Positions 23,916 through 32,277 of a stretch of 64,000 nt of DNA are shown one piece after another; position 1 is the first letter of the stretch, and each line of letters opens with the position of its first letter. The stretch is taken from assembly GCA_019637155.1 (NCBI GenBank), contig JAHBWE010000003.1:186001-250000 (forward strand), read 5' to 3'. The notes under the pieces were generated by a model that saw only the letters and a program-made list of their open reading frames with translations, was not told the origin of the DNA and did no database searches. The position numbers and the translations under genes are program-made. The DNA is from Labilithrix sp. GTDB lineage: Bacteria > Myxococcota_A > Polyangia > Polyangiales > Polyangiaceae.

Positions 23916-25928
23916 TCACCACGGGACGCTGCGGTAGTCCTTCAGGAACTTCCCCCACACGTGCTCGCCGGTGAGGAGGCCGTGGAAGAACGGATCGCAG
24001 ACGCGGGCGGCGCCGTCGACGATGTCGAGCGGGGGCTGGAAGTCGTGCTCGGCTTGTTTGCGCTGCGAGTGCACGATCGGGTCTTCGTCCGTGACCCAGC
24101 CGGTGTCGACCGCGTTCATGAAGATGCCCGACTTCGCGTAGTCGGGGGCGCTCGTGAGCGTCATCATGTTGAGCGCGGCCTTCGCCATGTTCGTGTGCGG
24201 GTGCTTGTCCGTCTTCGTGCGGCGGGAGAACTGGCCCTCCATCGCGGAGACGTTGACGACGTGTTTGTCGTTCGTCACGTCGCGCATCATCAAGGGCTTC
24301 AGCTTCGACGCGAGGATGAACGGCGCGATCGCGTTCACGAGCTGGACCTCGATGAGCTCCGGGCTCGGGACGTCCGCGAGCGCGAGGCGCCAGCTGTTCA
24401 TGGTGCGGAGATCGATCTGCTGAAGGTCCGCGTCGCGGCGGCCGAGCGGGAACGCGCGCTTGTCCGCCTCCGAGTCGCCGTAGGCGCACGGGAGCTGCGA
24501 GAGGAGCGCGGAGGAACGGATGCCCGCCGCATCGGCGCCGCCGCGCCACTCGAGGAAGCTCGACGGCATCGGCGCTTCGTCGATCGCGGAGGCGGCCTCC
24601 TCGTGGCGGCGGAGGACCGACTGGACCGCGGGTGACAGCGAGGCAAACGGCGCGGTCTCGAGCGCGAGGAGATGCGCGTAGAAGCCGGCGGGGCGGCGGA
24701 CCGTCTGCGCGGCGTTGTTGATGAGGATGTCGAGGCGCGACTCCGTCTGCGTGATGAAGCGCGCGAACGTCTCGACGCTCGGAGAGTGGCGGAGGTCGAG
24801 GCCGAACACGGCGAGGCGGTCACGGAACGACGCGAAGTCGGGCTCGCGCGCGAAGCGCTCCGCCGCGTCGCGCGGGAAACGCGTCGTGACGAGGACGCGC
24901 GCGCCGGCGCGGAGCATCATCAGCGCCGCCTGGTAGCCGATCTTGATCCGCGCGCCGGTGATGAGCGCGGTGCGCCCCGCGAGCGAGGCGGTCTGGAAGC
25001 GCTTCTCGTAGTTCAGCTCCGCGCAGGGAGGACACATCGAGTCGTAGAAGTGATGGAGCCGCGTGTACTCGTCCTTGCACACGTAGCAGTTGCGCGACTT
25101 CGAGAGCTCGCGCGGCGCCTCCGCGGCGGGCCCCGGGCCGGCGCTCGAATTCGGACTCGGATGCGGATGCGGCTCCGACGACAGGACGACGCGCGCCGGG
25201 GCGACGAAGACCTCGGCGCGTCGGGCGGAGCGGATCTCGGTCTGCGCGATCGCCTCGCGGTCCTCCTCGCGCGCGGTGCGGCGCTCCTTCTTGCGAAGCG
25301 CCCGCGCCATCGAGCGCCACTCGTCGCGCCCCGGCCGCGACAGCCGCCCCGCCGCCGTGAGGAGACGAACCCGAAGCTCGGTCGGGATCGCGGCGAGCAC
25401 CGTGCGGTCGTCCACGCACGCCTCCAGCAACTCGACCACGCGCAGCACCTCGACCTCGTCTACACGCACCTCGGAGCGCTCCGCCGGCCGTTGCACCTCG
25501 GCATCGCCCACGCGCGCTTCGGCCGGGCCCGCCGGGCGCTGCACCTCGCCATCGTCCACGCGCGCTTCGACCCGGCCCACCGGACGCTGCACCTCGGCAT
25601 CGTCCACGCGCGCTTCGACCCGGCCCGCCGGACGCTGCACCTCGGCATCGTCCACGCGTGCTTCGACCGGGTACCTCCGCGCCTCGAGCGGCCCGGCGGT
25701 GGCGGCGCGCGTCCCGACCTCGGGCGCGCTCGCGGGAGCATCGTCGTTCGCGCGCGTCACGGCGATGTCGGCGTGCGATTCGAGGCGCTCGGTGGGAGGC
25801 GTTGCGGACGCGTCGGGGTGCGGCTCGAGGTGCTCGGTGGGAGGCGTTGTGGCGTCGGTGCGTGGGGTCGTGGGGCCGCTTGGGGGGGTGCGGTCCTCGC
25901 TGACGTCGTGGTTCGCTTCGGACCTCAT
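23916..25928 (-). CDS. Short-chain dehydrogenase-like protein with zinc finger and a repetitive N-terminus
   Basis: 670 aa from ATG 25928, 54 bp from the divergent gene. Residues 1-80 are Pro/Thr/Glu-rich; about 84-162 are five copies of a 16-residue repeat (VEARVDDAEVQRPAGR); 170-225 are basic and helical; Cys281-x2-Cys and a second CPPC form a zinc finger (NCYVCKDEYTRL, SMCPPCAELNYEKR). The SDR domain follows (about 310-600): ALITGARIKIGYQAALMM, LINNAAQ. In the catalytic tetrad, Ser is present (VNVSAMEG) but the YxxxK Tyr is Thr579 (TNMAK583). So it is an atypical or non-catalytic SDR fused to a zinc finger. Confidence 0.75.
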   Translation of the reverse strand: MRSEANHDVSEDRTPPSGPTTPRTDATTPPTEHLEPHPDASATPPTERLESHADIAVTRANDDAPASAPEVGTRAATAGPLEARRYPVEARVDDAEVQRPAGRVEARVDDAEVQRPVGRVEARVDDGEVQRPAGPAEARVGDAEVQRPAERSEVRVDEVEVLRVVELLEACVDDRTVLAAIPTELRVRLLTAAGRLSRPGRDEWRSMARALRKKERRTAREEDREAIAQTEIRSARRAEVFVAPARVVLSSEPHPHPSPNSSAGPGPAAEAPRELSKSRNCYVCKDEYTRLHHFYDSMCPPCAELNYEKRFQTASLAGRTALITGARIKIGYQAALMMLRAGARVLVTTRFPRDAAERFAREPDFASFRDRLAVFGLDLRHSPSVETFARFITQTESRLDILINNAAQTVRRPAGFYAHLLALETAPFASLSPAVQSVLRRHEEAASAIDEAPMPSSFLEWRGGADAAGIRSSALLSQLPCAYGDSEADKRAFPLGRRDADLQQIDLRTMNSWRLALADVPSPELIEVQLVNAIAPFILASKLKPLMMRDVTNDKHVVNVSAMEGQFSRRTKTDKHPHTNMAKAALNMMTLTSAPDYAKSGIFMNAVDTGWVTDEDPIVHSQRKQAEHDFQPPLDIVDGAARVCDPFFHGLLTGEHVWGKFLKDYRSVPW
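25443..25678. repeat. 48-bp tandem repeat array, about 4.9 units, in frame
   Basis: Units begin at 25491, 25539, 25587 and 25635, exactly 48 bp apart, with a more diverged unit at 25443. They encode the 16-residue repeat in the N-terminus of the SDR-like gene. The three right-hand units are nearly identical, which indicates recent expansion; the edges are older. Confidence 0.95.
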
Positions 25929-25982
25929 CGTGGTGCTCGATTGGCGACGCGGATATAGCGGATGTTGGTACGCTGGATCGAC

Positions 25983-26630
25983 ATGTCTCGCGTGCCGGCG
26001 TGGACAGATGCCGAAGCGTTCGAGGCACCGGACCCCGCACCGTCCCCGGCACCGCCGCGCCGCGGCCCGGTCGGCCGCGCGGCTCGTGTCCTCGCGCTTG
26101 CGCTCCTCTCGCTGACGGTCGCGCCTGCGCGGGCGCCGCGGCCGTTCGACGAGCCGCTTCCGCGCCTCGACCTCAAGCGTCCGCCGAGCCCGCCCGACGC
26201 GCCGTGGGTGAAGCAGCGCGTGCGGCTCACCGCGGAGCGCGTTCGGCTGAACGGGCTCGGCGCGCGCACGCACGCGAACTGGGTGCTGTGGCGCCTGCCC
26301 TTCGACGTCACCGACCAGGAGCACGTCCGGCGCGTCGACTTCTCCATCTCTTCGACGGCGCGTACGGACGTCGCCGCCTTGATGCTTGGCAGTATCTGTG
26401 CCGACTTCGCGACGCGGGGCGGGATCGAGCAGTGGGCGTCGTACACGACGACCGGTATCGCCTGGACCCAGCGCTTCGCCTGGCACGGCGCGCCGCCGAC
26501 GGATGATCCAACGATCCTCGGCCTCAACGTGCCAACACGCGTCGCGAACTACGTCGCGTGCGGTTGGGACGAGGGCGCGCTGAAAGACCCGAACGCGTGG
26601 CTCCTCGACCTGACCTGGGAGGAACGCTGA
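25983..26630 (+). CDS. Hypothetical single-pass or secreted protein
   Basis: 215 aa from ATG 25983. A Pro-rich, acidic start is followed by one hydrophobic segment (ARVLALALLSLTVAPARA, about 33-50), then a soluble domain with HANWVLWRLPFDVTDQEHVR and VALMLGSICADFATRGG. Two Cys in the mature part (ICADF, VACGWD) could pair. No family recognised. The 52-bp gap to the SDR-like gene should hold divergent promoters. Confidence 0.55.
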   Translation: MSRVPAWTDAEAFEAPDPAPSPAPPRRGPVGRAARVLALALLSLTVAPARAPRPFDEPLPRLDLKRPPSPPDAPWVKQRVRLTAERVRLNGLGARTHANWVLWRLPFDVTDQEHVRRVDFSISSTARTDVAALMLGSICADFATRGGIEQWASYTTTGIAWTQRFAWHGAPPTDDPTILGLNVPTRVANYVACGWDEGALKDPNAWLLDLTWEER

Positions 26631-26720
26631 TTTTGCACCTCGGTGCGTATGCTGCTGCGCAGCAAGAAAGCACCGAAACAACCTTGCCCCGAGCCGCCTA
26701 GGAGGCTACGGAAAAGCTCG

Positions 26721-27722
26721 ATGTTGCCCCGCAATTCCGCCGATTACAGGTCGATTCTGTGGGCCCTCTTGATGCCCGTCGTCGTCGGCGCGCAGTTCGT
26801 CAAGCCGGAGCTGGTGCCGTACCTCTCGCCGCTCAGCTTCTACTTCGCGATGGCGGCCGGGACGATGGCGCACAACCACAATCATTGCCCGACGTTCAAA
26901 TCGAAGGCGATGAACCAGCTCTACGCGAACTGGATCAGCGTCTTCTACGGGTACCCCTCGTTCGCGTGGATCCCGACGCACAACCTCAATCACCACAAAC
27001 ACGTCAACCGCGAGGGCGACGCGACGATCACGTGGCGGCACACGAACCGCAACACCTGGTACGTCGCGGTCACGTACTTCTTCGTCTCGGCGTACTACCA
27101 GGCGACGCCGATCAAGGAGTACATCGCGAAGGCGAAGACGGCGAACCCGAAGCTCCATCGTCAGATCGTCACGCAGTACGTGATCTGGCTCACCGTGCTC
27201 CTCGGCTCGGCCGCCGCCTGCGCCGTCGTCCACGGCCCGCTCCTCGGGCTCAAGACCTGGGTGTTCGCGTTCGGCCTGCCGTCGCTCTTCGGGTCGTACT
27301 CGATGATGTGGTTCAACTACATGCAGCACGTGCATTGCGACCCGTGGTCCAAGTACAACCACTCGCGCAACATCACGGGCTACATCTTCAACTTCATGGT
27401 GTTCAACAACGGCTTCCACACCGTCCACCATGCCAACGCCGCCACGCACTGGTCGCTCCTCCGCAAGGAGCACGAGAAGATCGCGCACCACATCGATCCC
27501 GTCCTCAACTGGCGGAGCTTCTGGGCCTGGGTCTTCCGCGGCTACATCATCACCGCGTTCCTCCCGCGCCGCTTCGAGACGAAGCAGCTCGGCCGCGCGC
27601 CGTTCGACGCTCCGCCCGGCGCCAGCATGGCCTTCAAGGGCGCAGAGAAAGAGAAGACGAACGCGCCGCTCATCGACTCCGTCGACGCGCTCGAGGCCGG
27701 CAACAACGCCCAGATGGCGTGA
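26721..27722 (+). CDS. Membrane fatty-acid desaturase
   Basis: 333 aa from ATG 26721, with AGGAGG 15 bp upstream; the frame extends to a GTG at 26643. Three His boxes of the acyl-lipid desaturase type: HNHNHCP, HNLNHHKH and NGFHTVHH. Four or more hydrophobic segments flank them (LLMPVVVGAQF, WYVAVTYFFVSAYY, YVIWLTVLLGSAAA, WVFAFGLPSLFGS). It is a di-iron enzyme of the cytoplasmic membrane that should introduce a double bond into acyl chains, adjusting membrane fluidity. Regiospecificity cannot be read from sequence. Confidence 0.9.
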   Translation: MLPRNSADYRSILWALLMPVVVGAQFVKPELVPYLSPLSFYFAMAAGTMAHNHNHCPTFKSKAMNQLYANWISVFYGYPSFAWIPTHNLNHHKHVNREGDATITWRHTNRNTWYVAVTYFFVSAYYQATPIKEYIAKAKTANPKLHRQIVTQYVIWLTVLLGSAAACAVVHGPLLGLKTWVFAFGLPSLFGSYSMMWFNYMQHVHCDPWSKYNHSRNITGYIFNFMVFNNGFHTVHHANAATHWSLLRKEHEKIAHHIDPVLNWRSFWAWVFRGYIITAFLPRRFETKQLGRAPFDAPPGASMAFKGAEKEKTNAPLIDSVDALEAGNNAQMA

Positions 27723-27742
27723 CGACAGCGTGAAGTGACCAC

Positions 27743-27766
27743 GAGGTGCGGAGCGAGGTGCGGAGC
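27743..27766. repeat. 12-bp tandem duplication
   Basis: GAGGTGCGGAGC occurs twice in a row in the 53-bp gap between the desaturase stop and the convergent propeller gene. No clear hairpin terminator is seen there. Confidence 0.8.
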
Positions 27767-27775
27767 GAGCGCATG

Positions 27776-30004
27776 TCAGCGCCGCTGGATCGCGACCCAG
27801 AGGTCGCGCGCGTTGCCGGTGAGCGCGCGGATCGGCTCGGCGTAGCCCGTCGTCGACCACGTCGCGCCGTCGAAGCGGCGAAGGCCCGTCGTGCCGCCGG
27901 CGTAGACGTCGTTCGCGGAGCGGCCCCACACGACGCTCATCGAGCCGGGCGCCGACCAATCCTCCCAGCTGCGTCCGGCGTCCTTCGAGCGGCCGAGGCT
28001 CGTCGGGCGCGCGGCGAAGAGCTCGCCGGTCGGGCTCGACCACACGTCGACGATCGGCGCGTCCAGGCGGACGCTCGTCGCGCGATCCGCGACGACGCGC
28101 TGAACGGTGAACGCCTCTCCGCTCCACCGCAAGAGCGCGTCGGCGGCGGTGTCGGTCGCGCCGCGCGCGAAGAGCGCGGGGCCCGAATAAAGGCGCTCCA
28201 GCCGCGCCACGTGCAGCGAGCTCCACTTGCCGTCGCGCCGTCGATGGAGCGCGCCGCCGTGGTCGAGCGCGAAGAGCTCGCCGGTCGGACCGCTCGTCGA
28301 CGCGAGCTGATCGATCACGAGGCCGCTCGGCCCGGCGCTCGCCCTCCACTCGCGGCCGTCGAACGCGTAGAGCCTCGCGTCGAACGACACGTACGCCTCC
28401 GCCGCGCTGCGCCCGTGGAGCGAAGCCGCGGCGCAGCGCTCTTCGAACCGCGTCGACCACGCGCCCACGGGCGAACGCTGCCGCAACGTGCACGTGCGGC
28501 CGGCGTCGGGCGGCGGCACCGTGAGCGCGAAGAGCGTGCCGCTCGGCGTCGCCCACAGCTCGAGGCGATCCGTCGCGCTCACCGCGAGCCCCGTCGGCTC
28601 CGGGCTTCGATCCGGACCGCGCAGCTGGACCACCTCGACCTCCGCCGGTTGGTCCTTGCAGCCGGTCTTCGCGCCCTCGCGCGCGAGCCGCAGCGTAGCG
28701 GAGAAGATCTCCGTCGCGCCGCCGTCCGCGTGCGCGCTCGCGTCCTCCGCCTCGTCGAGCGCCCTCGTCACCTCTTCGCAACGCCCGCGTCCGAACGCGG
28801 CCTGCGCCTCCTCCGCCGCGCGGCTGCAGCCGAGCGCGGGCTCGTCGCGGCAGGTGGCCTCGAGCACCGACAGCCGCACGCGCGCGCATGCTTCGTCGCA
28901 GTGCGGCTCGAGGTGCGGGAACGGCGGAGGCTCGTAGAACGTCGACGCCGGCGACTGCAGCGAGAAGAGGCGGAAGAGCAACACGCCGAAGCCGATCGTG
29001 GCGCCGATCGCGAGCCGCGCCTTGTGGTTCGTCACCGACGCCGGCGCGCCCGCGCCCGCGCTCGTCTTGCGCTGCGCCTCCGCCCGCGACGCGCGTTGCG
29101 TCTCGTCCTCGACCGTGAGGAGCCAGTCGTGCGGCGCGCGCCCGGGGTGCGCCTCCGTTCGGCGCGAGGTGAACGCGGCGAGGTCGACGAGCGAGGCGTC
29201 GCCGCGATCGATGCCGACCGCGAGCAGGTTCTCTTCCCCGAACGCGACGTCGACGAGGTGATGGCCCTTGCCGAGCGTGACGCGCGCGGCCGGCGCGCCC
29301 GCGGGCGGCCAGTCGTAGACGACGACGCTCGTGTCGGAGCGATGGACCGCGAGGTAGCGCGACGCGACGTCGAGCGCGGTGCGTTCGACCGGCCCGTCGA
29401 GCAGACGCCGCGTCGTGCCGTCGGGCGTGACCGCGCGCAGCCCCTCGTCGCACGCGACGATCCAGCCCTCCGGCGACGCGGTGACGCCGTTCACGTCGAC
29501 GCAGAGCGCGTGACGCGCCGTCGTCGCGCCAGTCGCCGGGTCCACGAGGACGAGATCGCCCTCGTTCGTCGCGATCGCGAGCGTCCTCCCGTCGCGCGCG
29601 ACCGCGAGCGCCACCGCGCGGATCGCGATCTCGTGCGTCGCCCCTTCGCTCCACACGATCACCCGTCGATCGAACGCGACCGCGACGACGTCGCCGCTCC
29701 CCGCGAGCGCCGACGGCGCGCCGGACGCCTCGCGGCTCCCGACGACGCGACCGGCCGCGGCGTCGACCGCGTGCAGCGTGCCGGACGCGTCGACGACGAC
29801 CGCCTCCGACGCGCTCGCCGGCGCGCGCCACGGGCTCGTCGCTCCGCGCTCGAGCGCCGCGAACGCGACCCCCGCGAGCCGGCGCTCGAACGAGAGCCGC
29901 CACTTCGCCGCGCCGGTCGTCGCGTCGAACGCGAGGAGGTCCTTCCCGTCGATCGTGAGGAGGACGGGCTCGCCCGCGGCGCACGCGATCATCGGGAGGC
30001 TCAT
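27776..30004 (-). CDS. Membrane beta-propeller protein, paralogue B
   Basis: 742 aa from ATG 30004, overlapping the stop of the upstream paralogue (ATGA, 30001-30004). Residues 1-300 are a PQQ/WD-like propeller (LLAFDATTGAAKWRLSF, DLVLVDPATGATT, ALDVASRYLAVHR). One transmembrane segment (IGATIGFGVLLFRLF) follows, then a Cys-rich helical module (HCDEACARVRL, ATCRDE, GCSRAAEEAQA, GRCEEVTR) and a second propeller with BNR/sialidase-like blades (DRLELWATPSG, WGRSANDVYAGGTTGLRRFD). No enzyme residues. Last gene of the SNF2 helicase operon. Confidence 0.7.
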   Translation of the reverse strand: MSLPMIACAAGEPVLLTIDGKDLLAFDATTGAAKWRLSFERRLAGVAFAALERGATSPWRAPASASEAVVVDASGTLHAVDAAAGRVVGSREASGAPSALAGSGDVVAVAFDRRVIVWSEGATHEIAIRAVALAVARDGRTLAIATNEGDLVLVDPATGATTARHALCVDVNGVTASPEGWIVACDEGLRAVTPDGTTRRLLDGPVERTALDVASRYLAVHRSDTSVVVYDWPPAGAPAARVTLGKGHHLVDVAFGEENLLAVGIDRGDASLVDLAAFTSRRTEAHPGRAPHDWLLTVEDETQRASRAEAQRKTSAGAGAPASVTNHKARLAIGATIGFGVLLFRLFSLQSPASTFYEPPPFPHLEPHCDEACARVRLSVLEATCRDEPALGCSRAAEEAQAAFGRGRCEEVTRALDEAEDASAHADGGATEIFSATLRLAREGAKTGCKDQPAEVEVVQLRGPDRSPEPTGLAVSATDRLELWATPSGTLFALTVPPPDAGRTCTLRQRSPVGAWSTRFEERCAAASLHGRSAAEAYVSFDARLYAFDGREWRASAGPSGLVIDQLASTSGPTGELFALDHGGALHRRRDGKWSSLHVARLERLYSGPALFARGATDTAADALLRWSGEAFTVQRVVADRATSVRLDAPIVDVWSSPTGELFAARPTSLGRSKDAGRSWEDWSAPGSMSVVWGRSANDVYAGGTTGLRRFDGATWSTTGYAEPIRALTGNARDLWVAIQRR

Positions 30005-32265
30005 GGCGGCGCCTTCGTCCCGGCAACCACATAGAGCGCGGCCGTGTTCCCGGCGACGAGCGACACCGGTCGATCGAACGGCGTCGCCTTCCACGCCTTC
30101 CCGTCCCAATGCGTGAGCCCGCCGGCGCCGCCGACGAACACGTCGCTGCTCGTGCGCCCCCAGATCGACGTCGCCTCGCGCTCGATCGGCTCGCTCGTCT
30201 TCCAGGTCGCGCCGCGATCGCGCGAGACGTCTACGTGTGTCGTCGACGCGGTGAACGACATGCCGTCGGGGCCGCCCCAGATCCTTCCGCTCCGGGCGTA
30301 GGGGGACGCGTCGCGCGAGAGCATCGTCCACGCGCGGTCGGTGGTGCGCCGAAAAAGGCGCGCGTTGCCGTCCTCGTCCTCACCCGCGACGTAGAGCACG
30401 TCGCCCGCGCTCCACATCGTCTGCAAGGTGCTCCCTTCGACCGGAAGCCGCTCCCTCGACCACGTGTGAGTGACGCTCGCCGCGTGCACGTTGCTCTCCT
30501 CGTCGAGGACGAAGAGGTTCGCGTCTCCGTCGCCCGACGGGCGCGCGAGCGCGCGAATGGCCGCGCCGGAATAGCCCGCCGAGGACCACTCCTTTCCGTT
30601 CCAGTGATGGAGATCGCTCGCGAGCGCGGCGTACACGTCGGTCTTGCCGCGACCGAACAGCGTGACCTCGTCGCACGAGACGCGATCGAGGCTCGTGCTC
30701 CAGGCGCCCGTCTTCGATCGCTCGTGGAGCCGGCAGCGACCAGTCGTCGACGTCGTGCCGAGGAACACCGGGCCGTCGGGCGCGACCCACAGCGCGCGCG
30801 GGCTCTCCCCTTCCGCGATCGGGAGCGGCTCCTCCTTCGCGACGTCGAGGCGCGGCCCCTCGAGCCGCACGAGCTCCTGCGGCTCCTCCTGCTCCGGCGG
30901 CGCCGCCTTCGGCTCCTCGCGGCACGACGTGCGGAGACCGAGCTCCGCGATCGTACGCGTCGCGGAGACGAGCACCGCTTTGTCTCCGCCGTCCCGCGCG
31001 AGCACGCCGGCCTTGATCGTCGCGAGGTCGCGACGCACGTCGTCGCAGCGGTGTTGCCGGAACGCGACGAGCGCGTGCTCGGCGACGTCGAGGCAATCGA
31101 GCTCCGGCTGGCGCGCGCACTCGTTGCGGAGATCGGTGAGCCGCCGCTTCCCGCATGACTCGTCGCACGAGCTCGGCGGCATGTGGATCGGACCCTTGAT
31201 CGTGGGAAGGTCGGGCGACGATGAACGCGACGCGATGAGGACGAGGCGCACGACGAAGAGCGCGATCGCGACGGCGAAGCCGATCCCGAGCGGGCTCTTC
31301 CGCGAGCGCGGCGGAGGGTCGGACGGCTCGGAGGGCGGCGGCGGCTCCACGACCTCGACGCGGAGCCCGCCCGCGCGGCGCGTGCGACCGGCGTGGGGCT
31401 CCGTCCGCTGCACCGTCGCGAGCGCGAGGCTCACGAGACACGCGTCGCCGCCGTCGAGCGCGACGGCGAGGGTGCCGGCGTCCGCGAACGCGAGGTCCTC
31501 GATCGTGCGACGCTCGTCGGTGAAGAGGCGGGTCGGCTCCGCCGGCGGCAGCTCGAACACGGCCGCGGCCGCTTCGTAGCGGAGGACGGCGACGCTCTTG
31601 CCGCCGCGATCGATCGCGACGACCTGCGCGGAGACGTCGCCGATGAGGCTCCGCGCCTTGGTCCCGGCCGCGTCGATCGCGACGACGCCGCGCTCGGTGC
31701 CGGCGAGCCACTCGCCCGCGGGGCGCGCGGCGAGGTCGAGCACGGGGCCGCGCACGGCGACGACCTTCGGCTGCGCGTCGGCGCCGAGGCCCACGAGGAC
31801 GACCGCCTTCTTCGTTCCGATCGCGAGCGTCGAGCCGTCGCGCGAGAAACAAAGCGCGGTCGCGCGGTGGCGGAACGAGCGGCGGCGGCCGTCGCGGAAG
31901 AGCGCCACCTCGTCGGCGAGGCCGAGCGCGAACGCGTCGCTCGACGCCGCCATCGCCCCGACGGCGCCGCCCGCTTCGTGCGCGCCGATGACCGTCCCCG
32001 CGCGCGCGTCGACGAGGTGAACGCCGCCCTTCACGTCGACGACGATCGCGGTGCTGCTCGTCGTCGCGCTCGATCGCCACGGGCTCCCCTCCGGCGCGGC
32101 CGGCAGCGCGGCGGCGGACGTGTACGCGACGGCGGACAGCACGTGCTCGAACGTGAGCTGCCACCTCGGCGCGCCGTCGCCTGCGTCGAAGGCGAGCAGC
32201 GTCTCGTCGTCGAGCGTGAGGAGCATCGGCTCCCCGATCGCGATCGCGATGCGCCGCAAAGCCAT
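30001..32265 (-). CDS. Membrane beta-propeller protein, paralogue A
   Basis: 754 aa, clearly homologous to the downstream gene with the same order: propeller (LLTLDDETLLAFDAGDGAPR), proline linker, one transmembrane segment (IGFAVAIALFVVRLVLIA), Cys-rich helices (SCDESCGKRRL, ELDCLDVAEHALVAF, HRCDDVRRDL), second propeller (WGRTSSDVFVGGAGGLTHWD). It starts 12 bp after the helicase stop and overlaps paralogue B by 4 nt, so the three form one operon. The soluble N-terminal propeller is probably cytoplasmic and the C-terminal one outside, an inference from the single membrane span. Confidence 0.7.
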   Translation of the reverse strand: MALRRIAIAIGEPMLLTLDDETLLAFDAGDGAPRWQLTFEHVLSAVAYTSAAALPAAPEGSPWRSSATTSSTAIVVDVKGGVHLVDARAGTVIGAHEAGGAVGAMAASSDAFALGLADEVALFRDGRRRSFRHRATALCFSRDGSTLAIGTKKAVVLVGLGADAQPKVVAVRGPVLDLAARPAGEWLAGTERGVVAIDAAGTKARSLIGDVSAQVVAIDRGGKSVAVLRYEAAAAVFELPPAEPTRLFTDERRTIEDLAFADAGTLAVALDGGDACLVSLALATVQRTEPHAGRTRRAGGLRVEVVEPPPPSEPSDPPPRSRKSPLGIGFAVAIALFVVRLVLIASRSSSPDLPTIKGPIHMPPSSCDESCGKRRLTDLRNECARQPELDCLDVAEHALVAFRQHRCDDVRRDLATIKAGVLARDGGDKAVLVSATRTIAELGLRTSCREEPKAAPPEQEEPQELVRLEGPRLDVAKEEPLPIAEGESPRALWVAPDGPVFLGTTSTTGRCRLHERSKTGAWSTSLDRVSCDEVTLFGRGKTDVYAALASDLHHWNGKEWSSAGYSGAAIRALARPSGDGDANLFVLDEESNVHAASVTHTWSRERLPVEGSTLQTMWSAGDVLYVAGEDEDGNARLFRRTTDRAWTMLSRDASPYARSGRIWGGPDGMSFTASTTHVDVSRDRGATWKTSEPIEREATSIWGRTSSDVFVGGAGGLTHWDGKAWKATPFDRPVSLVAGNTAALYVVAGTKAPP

Positions 32266-32277
32266 GCCCTCTCGAGC

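Noticed and set aside
25443-25678. 48-bp repeat array considered as CRISPR
   Set aside because: Units are contiguous without spacers and stay in frame within a coding region.
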